From assembly GCA_023935145.1 (NCBI GenBank), contig JALCZK010000213.1:124001-188000 (forward strand): a DNA stretch of 64,000 nucleotides. The letters are read 5' to 3'. The position numbers were made by a program, and so were the translations under genes. Position 1 is the stretch's first letter, and each line of letters begins with the position of its first letter. The notes beneath the pieces are model-generated. The model did no database searches and was not told the DNA's origin. It saw only the letters and a program-made list of their open reading frames with translations. The stretch comes from Bretschneidera sinensis. Taxonomy: Eukaryota > Streptophyta > Magnoliopsida > Brassicales > Akaniaceae. Below, piece after piece: positions 1 to 12,258 of the stretch.

Positions 1-1669
1 AAAATGTACTGGTACTTTAGTATACAGAAAGCGTACGTGTCAAATCTTACTCATGAGTTCAATGGTTGTATGGTCTGGTTAAATATACCCTACACCTATA
101 GGTGTTTCCATGAGAACACCTTTATCTCCTTCCCATATTGTAGTAATAAAGCTTAGGGGAAAGAACTAGGGAAGAAAAAAGAAAATCAATAAGACATTTT
201 CTAGTTCATATATTTTATATGGTGACACATAGTTTGCCAAGGAAATGTCAACTTATCCAAAGCAGTATGTCATTTAAGGAAAATTAGGGCATGAGGAGAA
301 ATCCAAGTGTATAAGGAATGACAAAGCTTGAAATAAGAGTTGAAACAAGGAATAGAACCTGTTCTTCTGGTAAGGAAAGAATGTATGCAGACTTCATTAG
401 TGAGAATTGAAGGGCACACGTGTTGATCCAAAGTAAGTCTTTGTAAAAAGTGGTCTTATAACTTTAATTCTCCCCCTAAAAATGCATAGAAGTATGTTAA
501 TGTTTCTATAGCCTTTTTTGGTTGAATTCTTCCCCAGCCTTACATTCTTGGATATCATGGTTGCCATGATCATATTGTGTCTGGAACTAGTGGTAACCAA
601 TGTTCTTTGATGTTGTTTGAATGTTACTTATATCATTGACTATCATGACACTCATCTATGCACAGGTGGAAAGAACTTGTTGGCTCCTCAACCACGTTTG
701 AGGACAGGGGTTTTATCTGTACTTGAATCTGATATGTTAACTCCTAGTACCATCACTGAGGCATGCATCTCTGTGGGGGTAGCCAAGTATGGAAGACCAG
801 TTTGACTGGATGAAAAGATCAAGGTGGATCTGATTGTCATTGGTTCAGTTGCTGTTGATCCAAAGACTGGCGCTCAACTTGGGAAGGAAGAGGTAATGTC
901 ATGCTAAGATCTCAAATGTTGAACATAGCAGTCACATACCAGACATGTTTCTGTGGAGTATATCAAAGATGTAGTATCTATGCCAGATGATTTTAGACCT
1001 TTGGTTATAGCTTTTCTTCGGGCTGGTCCTTATCTCTTGTGGCAGTAATGGGACAAGGTATAGGAATCATGCAGATAAGGTTAACATTGTTGCTGATTTA
1101 GCATTGCATTGACAAACTGTCTGTCTTATGAGTTAAGGCTTTAGAATTTAGACTTTGAATTCAAAGTTAATATTAATCCAACGGTTTAGTGGAATAAATA
1201 AATCAAAGTTTTAGAGATCATGCTTTGAAATATAAATTCAACCTATTGACACTTTGAAAATGGAGTTAATTTTGTGACAATAGTTTTGCTGAACTCGAAT
1301 ATGGGATGCTGCAGTACATGGGAGCCATGGATGACTCAACACCAGTTATAATATCAGGTAGTGCAGTTTCTACATCTTCTAAATGCGACTCATTGAATGC
1401 TTGGAGTGGTGGCTGCTCCCATTCAACAAGGCCTATAACTATTTCATACCAGTAGTCTTAATTAGTAACAAGAAAAATCATGACCATTAAATAGCATATT
1501 TTTACTATATGATCTGCAGTGTTATTTTAAAAATAGGAGACCATGTTATAACTCTAGAAAAGGAAAATCTGAATCTACTTTTGGCACAAGCTTCCTGATA
1601 GCTGCAACAATTACCAGCTAATGAGGTTTCACTGTCAAGTCACCCAAAAGTAAATTTCTCTGCTGTCAG
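1..1669. repeat. Segmental duplication arm A1 (inverted match to 34.94-36.60 kb)
   Basis: Read in reverse complement, this block follows 34,937-36,600 almost continuously. Shared landmarks are the tract near 230 (gtgacacatagtttgccaag), the COG0212-like exons, and the end near 1,570-1,669, where the text on tttctctgctgtcag matches the inverted copy. Similarity stops where copy B abuts a Copia fragment. The left end runs off the window. A shorter third copy lies at 54,667-55,215. Confidence 0.85.
666..1355 (+). pseudogene. COG0212-like (5-formyltetrahydrofolate cyclo-ligase-like) fragment, copy A
   Basis: The exon after the acceptor cacag at 661-665 encodes a segment starting [15 protein letters not shown] and continuing through [24 protein letters not shown] and a donor at about 892 (gaag|gtaatg). 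A second exon near 1,286-1,355 encodes LEYGMLQYMGAMDDSTPV. From family knowledge, these blocks belong to the C-terminal half of plant COG0212 proteins, which are chloroplast-predicted cyclo-ligase homologues. The reading frame is broken by an in-frame TGA at 803-805, where copy B has a glycine codon. The N-terminal cyclo-ligase domain and the last exons are not recognisable here. The gene is therefore a relic. I am fairly sure of the family and less sure of the exact orthologue. Confidence 0.7.
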
Positions 1670-1984
1670 GTGATAGGATTTGAACCCACAATGTCCCCTC
1701 CCGTTCCCCCACTTCCAAGATAGTTACAGCTTACCAGCCCAAGATATTTCTGGGACATGCATATAATCTGTTGCTCTGTTATTTTGTTACTCACCTAGTA
1801 ATCCAACATCATTATTTTTCATGTATATTTGTAGACAATCTACGCATTGGAAAAATATTAGTTGCTTCATATATAAATAATTCCTCAAATTATAAAATAT
1901 CTTTTAAAAGGTGCAATCTTTTTCTCTTTAAAATTAAATTTAAGGACAATGCATCTCGAAGGATGATTAAGTATGATCATTTCC

Positions 1985-3720
1985 ATTAGTTCCAATTACG
2001 TGCAATATATGCCCTTTTCTAGCATTTAGGAGCAAAGAACAAACAAAACAAAAGAATCACGTACAGATGTAAGTAAGAGTCTAGGAATACATAGGACAAA
2101 CGCCGTCGAATATCTTTGAAGTGAATCAAGTGTCCTCACGGAAATTTTGAGCAAATTGTCAAACGAAGAGATCAACTTCTTTAGATTGGATATGTAATAT
2201 TTACCTAAAGGACAACAGATGACATGATAAAACCAAATGCATACTCACCAAGAAGTGGAGGACGAATAATTTCAATCTCCATTTGAAAATTGAGAAGGAG
2301 TCAAGTTTATGGTGAGATTGAATACCACATAATTAAATGCAAAACATTCAAATTCAAATTTGCTATAATGAATTTGATCTCCATTTCAATTCTTAAATGG
2401 AGAGGATCGTGGTCTTTTAATTAAAAGTGGTAGTATTTTAGTAGGTAGAAAAAAATTAATGATTTTTTCTCATATAGAAGAACTCATGTCTAAAAACATG
2501 ATTCACTATACATTATAACTAAATTAGTTGTCTTGACAAAATGTTTGAAATTGAATATTATAAAAACAACTTGGTGTACATGTTTTCGCTGGAAGATCTT
2601 ACCAAAGAAAAAGTTTTGCAGCCAACCCAACTACTCAAGAAAAAAAGGAACATAAACCAGCCCAGCAGGTCCAATTATCAATAGCACCGCAATTCTCCTT
2701 CTGCTTCACTTGAAGAAGTGATGAAAAATAGAGACAAGTAGAATGGAGAAGAAAGAAAGATGGACAATGAGAGAGAAAGAAAGAAAGAAAGAAAGACGGA
2801 TAGGGTAGAATAGAAGAGGAGGAGGAGAAGAAGAAGTGTCTGACATTGAAAGACCGAACAAGACCTGTAGATTGAGAAATGGTAGCAGGAATTAATCCAA
2901 TCCCTAAACTCAAAAATAACATAAATTTGAAAGAATAGAGGAGAACTAGAAAGAAGAAAGCCACCGATGTAGTTTAGTTTAAGAGAGAGATTGATGATGT
3001 AATTTGTATAGAGAGAGGGGAAAATAATTTGTATTATATTTTACAGAAAGATATAATAGTTATAATTTTTTCTTTGATATATTTATCAAGAGAATAATCA
3101 AAAACAAAGATTTTTGAATTAACCGCTAAATAAAATTTATGCAGCCAAACAATTACAATCTATCAGAAAAATTGTAGCATTAGTCTCACCATGGTTCTAG
3201 TGGGAAAAACTTTCCAAGATTAGGGACTAGATTGGATTCTTTATCCACCGTCTAATTTGAACCAAACACCATGATTTGGACACAATCGATATAAAATTAA
3301 TGTAATTATATTTAATTTTGTTTATGTACCTCTTGGGAATTAAATGATTTGTTAGGTACCCCTTAACATAACCCATTAATAATTACAATTAAATATTTAC
3401 TTTTCAATATATTTATACATTGACAAGATGACAATAATTAAATTCGAATTATTTATATGAAATGCATGAAAATAATAGAAGGTCCGAGGTTTTCGCTCTT
3501 TTAAAAGTCATTTTAGGTCAAGTTGGCTTAGTTTTACCTACTCTTCTGTACCAAAGAAATGGAATGATTTTGTCAATGGCACGGGAGAATTTCATGCAAA
3601 TTAAAAGACCAATAGGTGGGGGTGTTCACTAAATGGTTAAAACTGATTAATAGATCGTTTTGAATCAATTTGATTAAACAGTTAGGTTAATTGGTTAAAT
3701 CGATTAACTAAATAAGATGT
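1985..3720. repeat. Segmental duplication arm A2 (inverted match to 47,995-50,612)
   Basis: The reverse complement of this block aligns with 47,995-50,612. Shared landmarks include the tract at 1,995-2,015 (tgcaatatatgccc), the purine-rich tract at 2,740-2,840 (pyrimidine-rich in the other copy), and the end near 3,600-3,720 (gattaaacagttaggttaat). Relative to this arm, the other copy contains an extra repeat at 48,190-49,135. A 109-codon minus-strand reading frame at 2,635-2,964 starts with a hydrophobic stretch, but it is frame-shifted in the second copy and matches no family I know, so I do not call it a gene. Positions 1,670-1,985 hold nothing recognisable. Confidence 0.8.
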
Positions 3721-3924
3721 ATAAGCTAGATTCAGAGGATGTGCTACTCAACAGGAGGTACCAACTTCCCATGAAAGTAGTCCAAGGAAGAGTGAGAAGG
3801 GGAGCTAGTGCTTATCATGTTTGCTAGCCATTCACTATTTTTGCACTGTGGTGAGAGAAGCTACAATGTGGGAAGCAGGTGTTTTGTTAAAAAAAAGCTG
3901 TAGTTAAATTGACTTTTGTTTTTT

Positions 3925-6900
3925 GCTTGAGTGAAATGTTTAAATTGTAGTGGAACCTCTTGTTGATGAGAGAAAAGGATCTTCAATTTGGTTAATTAAC
4001 AGATCTATTTGAGTAAGGTAGGTTTATTTTCTTGATTTGTGTTTGACATAATGTAATTCCTAGGTATTTTATATATTCATGTGTTAGTCTAACAACTTTC
4101 TTAGGTCTAAATCCAATGGTTTAGATTAGTTAGAAACTTTATCGGTAATTTTGAGAAGCTTCATTGATTACATCAATATAAGTGTGGGATCCAAATATTA
4201 ACATTACCGGTTAAGTTTCTAAGATTACCAATGGAATTTCCAGATGATCTAAACCCAAGGGTTTAGACCCGATCAAACCAAAAAATCCTCTTGAATCAGT
4301 CTGCTTGGTTTTCTTACTTTCATTTCATTGTTTTAGACAACAAACTGTTTATGTTACGATAGTAATATTATTCTGCAAATGAAATTAAGGAATATTATCC
4401 TTATTTTTCATATTTCTTTAAAAAGTATTTTTTTTTCTTTTTTCTATCAAAAGCCTTCTTATTTCTCTATTTTCGCACTAACCAAAAAATAGATAGTGAA
4501 ATTAAAACAATAATTTTCTGTTTTTATATGAAACACTTTACACCACTCCAAGCCTATACCTCTTCATCTATATTTTTACTACGCTCAAGAGATGCGAAGG
4601 GCCGAAAGTCCATCTTCCCAAGTTGCCTAGTCCACAAGCACCTATATACTAGTAGGTGTAAATTAGTTATTTATAAAGAGTTTTTTTTACATAATTTTAT
4701 TTGTTTTCGCATAGTTTCATAAAATATTGAGATAAATAGTATTAAAAAGAGATAAAAACTCATTAGAAATGAATTTCAAATTAAATCCAAACAAAATATC
4801 ATGAAATTATAGAATTGAAATTTTAATTTAATTCCAAATTATGCATTAAATCTCACATATTGTATCCCTAGATGTCCCGAAACTAAGATGATCAGAGCAA
4901 AAATTGTTAGTGATTATTGCACCAAGAATTTTTGAGCTATTAATTCATTGTATTTAAATACTCAAGCTACCAATAGTAAAATGACCTAATATCCTCACTG
5001 TTGGTATTTGTCTAAGGTTCAGATATGTCCAAGCATGGTTTGAAGATGGTTAAAGTCTAAACCAAAGTTACAGGATTAAAGTTCAGCAAGTTAGAATATT
5101 GCACACATGTGTGTGCATCACTTTGGAGCAAGGTAAGGCCAGGTGCGCTGGTGTGTGCACTTCTGCACACAAGCTGATGGAGTGTGCGCACTGCTAGGCA
5201 GCATCAGTGTGCACCAGCACCGCACCTTCCAGCATGGGTGCTGCTGGGACAGGGCCAGCACCGCACCACCCAGGAGCTGCTGCAAGCATGCTCTGCCCAG
5301 CACCGCACCGCGCCCTGTTGAGCGCCTAGGTGCTAGGCAAAGTCAAGCACACATAGGCAGCATGCATGAGGACTTTCTTAGGTGCGTGTGTGCAAGGTCA
5401 AAATGCACAGCACCACTTAGGAAAGTGATGAAGGGCCATGATTAAGTGGAGATCATGATCAAAGGGTGGAGATTGATTCACAAGAATGTCCAAGAAGTGG
5501 ATGGCTATAAAAGGGGTTTCCTAGCCTCATTTTTCACATGAGAGAAGAATCATTGTTGTGATATTGTGTGAGATCAAATGTAATACAAGAGGGAATTGTG
5601 TGAGAGTGCAAAGACGTAAACACAAGAGGGACTCTTTGTAGTGAGGCTGGTTGTAAATGAAGAGAGGTTAGTATAGAATTGATAGAAAGCATTGTATAGG
5701 TCTATCACTTTGTAGTTCTCTTCTTGATTTCTTCAAGAACTTGAGGTTTCTTGAAGGGGGTTGCTGAATTGTAAGAACCATTGATTTAGTGCAGAGAGTT
5801 CGGAGGAACTCACGGGGACGTAGGCACATTGCCGAACCTCGATAACAAATTGCTTGTCTTCTTTCTTTCTTTGGTTTTCTGTTCTTGTGTTTGATTGCTG
5901 AAATTCTTTCTACAAGTCATTCTAGACTTGAGTGTTTGGAAGATCACCACCTGGGCATCTTGTCAAGGTGATTTCCAACACTCACATTGTCACAAGTCTT
6001 AGCACATTCTTGTTAAGCTTATGCCAATACCTAACAACAGTATACTTTTCACTATCAACTTATAGATTTCAATCAATATCTTGACATTAGAAAAATAAAA
6101 GCCTAATAAACTAAAGAAATTTCAACTAAAAAATAACAAAATATAATCACGGAAAGTAATCTAAGTGAGTATAAGATTTTTGAGCAGCTAGTTGTATTAT
6201 ATATTTTTTTATTATGTAAAATTTTTTTTTCTCTCTTTTTTGCTTCTAGCACGAATGCCCCTTGCTTGCTCCATGAGTAGTTTATAATTCACACCCCTTA
6301 CCTTCGATTTCACCGAGCAGAGTTTGACGAGACAAATGTGAGTTCCTCAATTGATGATGGATTCTTAATTGTTCAATTGCTTGAGTGAAATATTTAAATC
6401 GTAGTGGGGCCTCTTGTTGATGAGAGAAGGGTATCTTCAATTTGGTTAACTAACAGATCTATTTGAGTAAGGTAGGTTTCTTTTCTTGATTTGTGTTTGA
6501 CAAAATGAAATTCCTAGGTATTTTATATATTCATGTGTTAGTCTAACAACTTGCTTAGGTCTAAATCTAATGGTTTAGACCAGTTAGAAACTTCACCGGT
6601 AATTTTGACCAGTTAGGTTTCTTTTCTTGATTTGTGATTGACATAATGAAATTCCTAGGTATTTTATATATTCATGTGTTACTCTAACAACTTTCTTAGG
6701 TCTAAATCCAATGGTTTAGGCTAGTTAGAAACTTCACTGGTAATTTTGAGAAGCTTCATTGATAGTATCAATTTAAATATGGGACCCAAAAATTAACATT
6801 ACCAGTTAGTTTCTAAAATTACTAGTGGAATTTCCAGATGGTCTAAACCCTGAACAAACCAAAAAATCCTCTTGAATCAGTCTGCTTGGTCTTCTTACTT

Positions 6901-7990
6901 TCATTCATTGTTTTAGATAACAAACTGTTTATGTTACGATAGTAATATTATTCTGCATATGAAATTAAGGAATATTATCCTTATTTTTCATATTTCTTTA
7001 GAAAAGTATTGTTTTTCTTTTTTCTTTTTTCTATCGAAAGCCTTATTTCTCTATTTTCACACTAAATAAAAAAAATAGTGAGTGAAATTAAGACAATAAC
7101 TTTCTTCGTTTATATGAAACACTTTACGCCACTTCAAGCCTATACCTCTTCATCTATATTTTTACTACGCCCAAGAGATGCGAAGGGCCAAAAGTGCATG
7201 TTCCAAAGTTGCCTAGTCCACAAGCACCTATATGCTAGTAGGTGTAAATTTGTTATTTATACACAGATTTTTTTTTATGTAATTTTATTTGTTTTCACAT
7301 AATTTCATGAAATATTGAGATAAATAGTAATAAAAAGAGATAAAAACTCATTAGAAATGAATTTCAAATTAAATCCAAACAATTGAATTGAAATATCATG
7401 AAATTATAGAATTGAAATTTTAATTTAATTCCAAATCTATGCATTAAATCTCACATATTGTATCCCTAGATGTCCCGAAACTAAGATGATCAGAGCAAAA
7501 ATTGTTAGTGATTATTGCACCAAGAATTTCTGAGCTATTGATTCATTGTATTTAAATACTCAAACTACTAATAGTAAAATGATCTAATACCCTCACATCG
7601 TCACAAGTCTTAGCAGATTCTTCTTAAGTTTATGCCAATACCTAACAATAGTATACTTTTCACTATCAACTTATTGATTTCAATCAATATCTTGACATTG
7701 GAAAAATAAAAACCCAATAAACTAAGAAAATTTCAACTAAAAAATAAAAAAATATAACCATGGACTGTAATCTAAGTGAGTATAAGATTTTTTAGCAGCT
7801 AATTGTATCATATATTTTTTATTATGTAATTTTTTTTTCTCTCTCTTTTTTGCTTCTAGCATGAATGCCCCTTGCTTGCTCCATCAGTGGTTTATAATTC
7901 ATACCACTTACCTTCGATTTCACTTAGTAGAGTTTGATGAGACAAATGTGAGTTCCTCAATTGATGATGGATTCTTAATTGTTCAATTAA
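3925..7990. repeat. Tandem duplication of about 1.5 kb (unit 1 carries a solo LTR)
   Basis: Unit 1 runs 3,925-6,378, including the inserted solo LTR at 4,999-5,980. Unit 2 runs 6,380-7,990. Shared text includes gcttgagtgaaat at 3,927 and 6,380, aaacactttac at 4,530 and 7,117, atgtcccgaaactaagatga at 4,871 and 7,470, and the pyrimidine tract near 6,230 and 7,840. Unit 2 has a further internal repeat of about 200 bp (6,475-6,600 and 6,612-6,740). The first 540 bp, with about 190 bp upstream, recur at 40,445-40,945. Short reading frames in both units (4,528-4,722 and 7,078-7,302) are not supported as genes. Confidence 0.85.
4999..5980 (+). mobile_element. Solo LTR of a Tork-type Copia element
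   Basis: The element starts TGTTGGTATTTGTC and ends GATTTCCAACA, giving inverted TGTTGG/CCAACA termini. It is flanked by the 5-bp direct repeat CTCAC at 4,994-4,998 and 5,981-5,985. The second unit of the surrounding tandem duplication carries the uninterrupted site at about 7,590 (ccctcacatcgtcacaag). It is about 980 bp, like the 3' LTR at 53,679-54,665 that it resembles throughout. A TATA box (gctataaaaggg) lies near 5,505. No internal coding region is present, so it is a recombination product of a full element. The GC-rich reading frames inside it are not genes. Confidence 0.93.
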
Positions 7991-7999
7991 TCAATTATA

Positions 8000-9166
8000 A
8001 GTCTTCAGTTGACAAGTCTAAATCAATTCAAGCACAAGGTCTTTACTCTAAAGCGGGATTTATAAATTATATTGAAAAATTTTAGTTCAAGATCGCTCTC
8101 CTTTACTGTTGATAATTGAAAAACAAATTCTCAAATGATCGCACAAAAGAACTCTAATTAAGAATCATTTATGGGTACTTGGTCATTCATTTTTTTAAGG
8201 ATGGACAATGTAATTAATCTGGAAGAAAAATATGAAGATTTGAAATATTGATTTTACTTTTTGATGTTTACTTTTTTGGGTTATCCAAAAATTAGTTGGT
8301 GATCCATTAAAAAAAATAGTTGGTGAATGGTGATCTTAACCTTAATCTACTTGCATCCACTTAGTTGATGATTTTATTATTAGTAATTATAATTTTTAAA
8401 ATGAATAAAAACAATGTTTAAGATATGGTTCAATTTCAAAAGTGGTCTATTATGACCCTGAGAGCTTTTGCTTTCCACATTTTAACCCAGGTCTGTGGTT
8501 CAGATCTCTTTAATATCAACTGGAAAAACAAAGATAATGATATAGGAGAGTAGTCAGTGCCATTCTAATATACATTGATTTCTACCACAGTGGGAATGTA
8601 ATCTCTTTGAGCAAGAACTGAAAGTTAGTAAGTGCTTCTTTTTCCTCTAAAATCTTAAATTAAAGCTAAAATCATTCATTTATTTTTTGATCCCTCAATT
8701 CGAGAAGCCTCTCTGTCAAGATTCTCCCAATACCTAAGTCTGTAGATGTGCTATGCTGGTGAATGCAGTTATGCACTCTTAACACTTGTAGAGAGCAGAT
8801 ACAGCTGTACAGTTTGATAGTTAGTTGTATGCGTTTTGATGAGTGGAAAGCTTTTTCTTGAAGAAGTTCTTTTCATGTTTTCTTAATCATGATTTTCCCG
8901 GTTCTTGTAAAGATATGATGGTTATTTTGGAGACTTGGTTAAGCCAATGAAAACAGGGGTGTCAGATTTCCTCCCCTTTTCTTTTTCATCTTTTCCCTTT
9001 TATAATTTGAATTTTTATACTTTACCTTCCTTAGTTGTTTCACAAGTAACCTTCGCAATAATTTGGTTGATGTAATTTATCAAGTCCAATTTTCAATTTT
9101 TGAATATAGCTCCTTGATGTGGCTCTTGTATTGAATTGGCAGCAATATGGAAATTTGAATTTTGGC
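8000..9166. other. No gene recognised; expected place of palmitoyltransferase exon 1
   Basis: I see no supported gene here. The first exon expected for the downstream DHHC gene (encoding a WKGSN...FGPD type N-terminus) was not found in this interval or elsewhere upstream. Confidence 0.5.
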
Positions 9167-9167
9167 A

Positions 9168-12100
9168 TGCAAGTGCAGGTCGTTGCTTGTTACCTTATTG
9201 CTGGTCATTGTTCCAGTCATTATCTTTTGTGTGTTTGTTACGAGACACCCTCGCCATGAATTCCCGGCATATAATGCAGGATATGCAATTCTGGCGGTAG
9301 CCATTGTCTTTAATATCTATGTTAGTCTTCTATCCCTTACTTGGTATTTAACATTTCTATTCTTATTGTATGTGTTTTCTATGCAACACATTATCAAGTT
9401 GAGTATGTCACTTTGTGAGTGGATGACTTTGCACATGTGTTGTCATCAACTGATGTCAGAAATTTTAAGTTTGCACTCTAGTTCTATGGGAGAGACTGCA
9501 AAGTGGTCCTTTATTGTTGGACTTGCCAATGGCCATCATTTGATTCGGTGGGGCCCTGCTCAGTACAAGCTGGGGTCATGTAAGTGGCAGGGGCATCAAT
9601 TGTGTGATTGAAACATTCTTAGGCATTTTTTCAAATTAATTTTTCATCCATTTAGAATAAAAAAACAGCAAATTTTGATGGTGAGCAAATCATATTATTT
9701 CTTGTTGCAATGGACTTAGCTTGTTTGCATAATTGAATTGTATATACATCGGATTTGATGGCATATACCTGAATGGGGTTCTTATTTAAGTTTAACTTAT
9801 CAGATCAGGAGTCATCCCTCTTCATAGGAAACGGCATATCTCTTGGAGGATATTTTGTCCCTAATTTTCACTCTGTCAGTTATCTATATTGCCATTTATT
9901 TTTAATCCTGTAGCTGATTTCGACAGGTATTAGTTATTCTTTTCCTCACATCAACCCGTGACCCCGGTATCATTCCCCGTAATTCACATCCGCCAGAGGA
10001 ACAGTTCCAGTATGATACTTCGGCGTCGGTTGAGGTTGGTGGAAGACAAACACCCAGCTTTCAATTCCCTCGAACAAAAGAAGTTACGGTTAATGGCATT
10101 CCTGTGCGGGTGAGGTATTGTGATACATGCATGCTTTATTGTCCTCCTCGTAGCTCTCATTGTTCAATTTGCAACGATTGTGTGGAACGGTTTGATCATC
10201 AATACCCTTGGGTGGGCCAATGCATCGGATTGGTATGATGATTTATATACCATCCAAAACCTGTGATTTGTGCATTCCCCGTTTGTTCTGTTTGATTCTT
10301 GTTTGCTTCCCTTATGCTAGCATAACATAGTTGTGTTGTGTATTGGCAGCGAAACTACCGCTACTTCTTTATGTTCGTTTCTTCATCAACCCTTCTCTGC
10401 ATCTATGTGTTTTCCATGTCAGCTTTCTACATTAAGGTTCTGATGGATAATCACCGTGGTACAGTCTGGAAGGCAATGAAAGAATCTCCGCCATCCGACA
10501 TACTAGTGGTCTATTGTTTCATATCCCTGTGGTTTGTTGGTGTACTTGCGGAGCTCCATTTGTACCTCATAGGCACAAAGCTGGTTAGTTGATGTCTCAT
10601 TGGGATTATATTTTTGGTTGTAGAGGAATAATTTTGTTTTTCTTAGTTATTGCGGAAAAATGAGCTCACCCTTCATCTGTGGTAGATTGATATACAGTGC
10701 GGCTGTGGTTTAAGTTCTAGATTAATAGTGTTTCTTCTGACGGCTAATTAACAAGAAAAAAAATAGAGTTTCTTCTTATGGTCTGTCACCAACGATCGCA
10801 TGACAATTTGCTATTTCATATAGGAATGCAGTTTATAATTTGTCTCTGAGTGCGAAGTTAATGAAAATACTGGAGAGAGTTTTGAAGGAGAAAAACCTTG
10901 ATAAATTAATAAATATTAGGTTGCAGTTCTATAAGAGGACTATGTGTTAACTAACTGTCTATAGTAGAACACTGAAATTTTTGAAAGATAGCAAGATGTT
11001 ATTATTTTATGTTTCACACTGTTTTCTGCAGTGTTTCTAATCTTATTGCAAATACTAATAATAAATTCATCTCCAACATAACAAAACTGGGCCTTTCTCC
11101 CTGGAATTGTGGTTTGGTGCACTGTTTAACCTTCAGGAATTTTGATCGACCGAGTATTTCATAGTTGATTGCTTTGCTATCATTTTACTGATGGCTATTT
11201 CTGTGATTTACCTGGTTGGCTTCTGTGGAGTTGTTTCTCTTGTTTTCTTTTCCCAAGTAACTCAGCTTTTTTTGTATCAACTTTTGGCTTCTGATTATAG
11301 ATAGGATGTGAGAAGTTCTTGATGCCATTTTTCCTTCTTTTTTTTGGGGGGGGGGGGGGGGGGGGGGGGAGAAGGGAATTGGGGAAATCCAGCTATGACA
11401 TTGTCCATGTCTCACTGGATAATTCTGGTGCTTGGGAAGATACTGGGAAAATTGAAAATATAGCATGGTTAATTTGGTTGTGTACTCTTCAAGAACTCCA
11501 GATTGACGTATACTTGATCACATTTTTTTTTTTTTGGATTGAATTTGATCACATCTAGTATTGGAAATCTTGAATAGATCTTCATAGCATTATGATCATA
11601 ATCATGAACTTCCTTTTTTTCATTATCCTCTGCATCATCATCATTTTCATAATCATCTTAGTATTATTGTGGAACGAGATGAAGATGTGTTGAACTTTGT
11701 ATACTCACGATTTTCTCTTCAGTATTGGCTGAATCTTAAACCATGCCCTTCCAGACTACCTATGAAAATTTCCGGTACAGAGCTGACAACAGGATCAACG
11801 TTTACAATCAGGGTTGTTTGAATAATTTTCTTGAAGTATTTTGCACAAAGGTAAAGCCCTCAAAGAATAACTTCCGGAATTTTGTTCAAGAGGAGGCACC
11901 AAGGTCCCCTTTGCCCAGCACTCGGGAAGCAGAAGTAGAAGACTTGGGTGGAGATACTCATTCGAAGGTAGAGGATGATCTAGAGATTGGGGAAGACCTA
12001 CTGAAGATCTCTCAGCGTCGTAATACTGAAGAAATAGATGACCTATGCAGTAGAGGGAGCAATGAGCCTCCCCATAATACCTCAGAGATTGACTCTGTTT

Positions 12101-12258
12101 TGGGTCAAGATCATCGCGCTCCCACCATTCGATCAGACACTCGGCACTCAAGTTGGGAAAGGAGAAGTGGGAGCTGGAAAATCGCACCAGATGTCCTCGC
12201 CAACTCCAGAGTCACTGAGAGCAGAAGCTACATAACTCCTAAGGATGCACGCCAATGA
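9168..12258 (+). CDS. DHHC-type protein S-acyltransferase (PAT), copy A, first exon missing, catalytic Cys replaced
   Basis: Four exons are readable with canonical splice sites: about 9,168-9,314, 9,927-10,232, 10,350-10,583 and 11,755-12,258. They encode a transmembrane pair (LLVTLLLVIVPVIIFCVF and a second helix), the [13 protein letters not shown] loop, the Cys-rich zinc-binding domain with [11 protein letters not shown], two more membrane helices, the TTYE palmitoyltransferase motif (TTYENFRYR) and a polar C-terminal tail ending in SRSYITPKDARQ. This order is that of plant PATs of the At3g26935/At5g41060 group, Golgi or plasma-membrane enzymes that attach palmitate to protein cysteines. 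The signature that should read DHHC reads DHQY at about 10,195-10,206, so the acyl-accepting cysteine is lost. One zinc-domain cysteine is also changed (CPPRSSHC). Exon 1 with the N-terminus is not found. The product, if made, should be catalytically dead. Confidence 0.85.
11346..11369 (+). repeat. 24-nt uninterrupted G run in the last intron of PAT copy A
   Basis: A pure G run follows a T-rich tract. The homologous position in copy B (about 43,715-43,748) is an interrupted G-rich stretch (ggcggtggtgaggggtgg). A run this long can form stacked G-quadruplexes and is also prone to sequencing error in length. Confidence 0.9.

Noticed and set aside
2635..2964. 109-codon frame with a hydrophobic start on the minus strand
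   Set aside because: It is frame-shifted in the duplicate at 49,632-50,058, is dominated by a low-complexity Ser/Phe/Leu tract and matches no family I know.
5118..5445. Overlapping GC-rich reading frames on both strands
   Set aside because: They lie inside the solo LTR, which has matched ends and a target duplication; the same frames are not kept in the other LTR copy.
11319..11558. Frame with a poly-Gly run, and its antisense poly-Pro frame
   Set aside because: Both are translations of the G run within an intron of the palmitoyltransferase gene.
11795..12187. 130-codon minus-strand frame
   Set aside because: Antisense shadow of the last palmitoyltransferase exon, which has clear family motifs.
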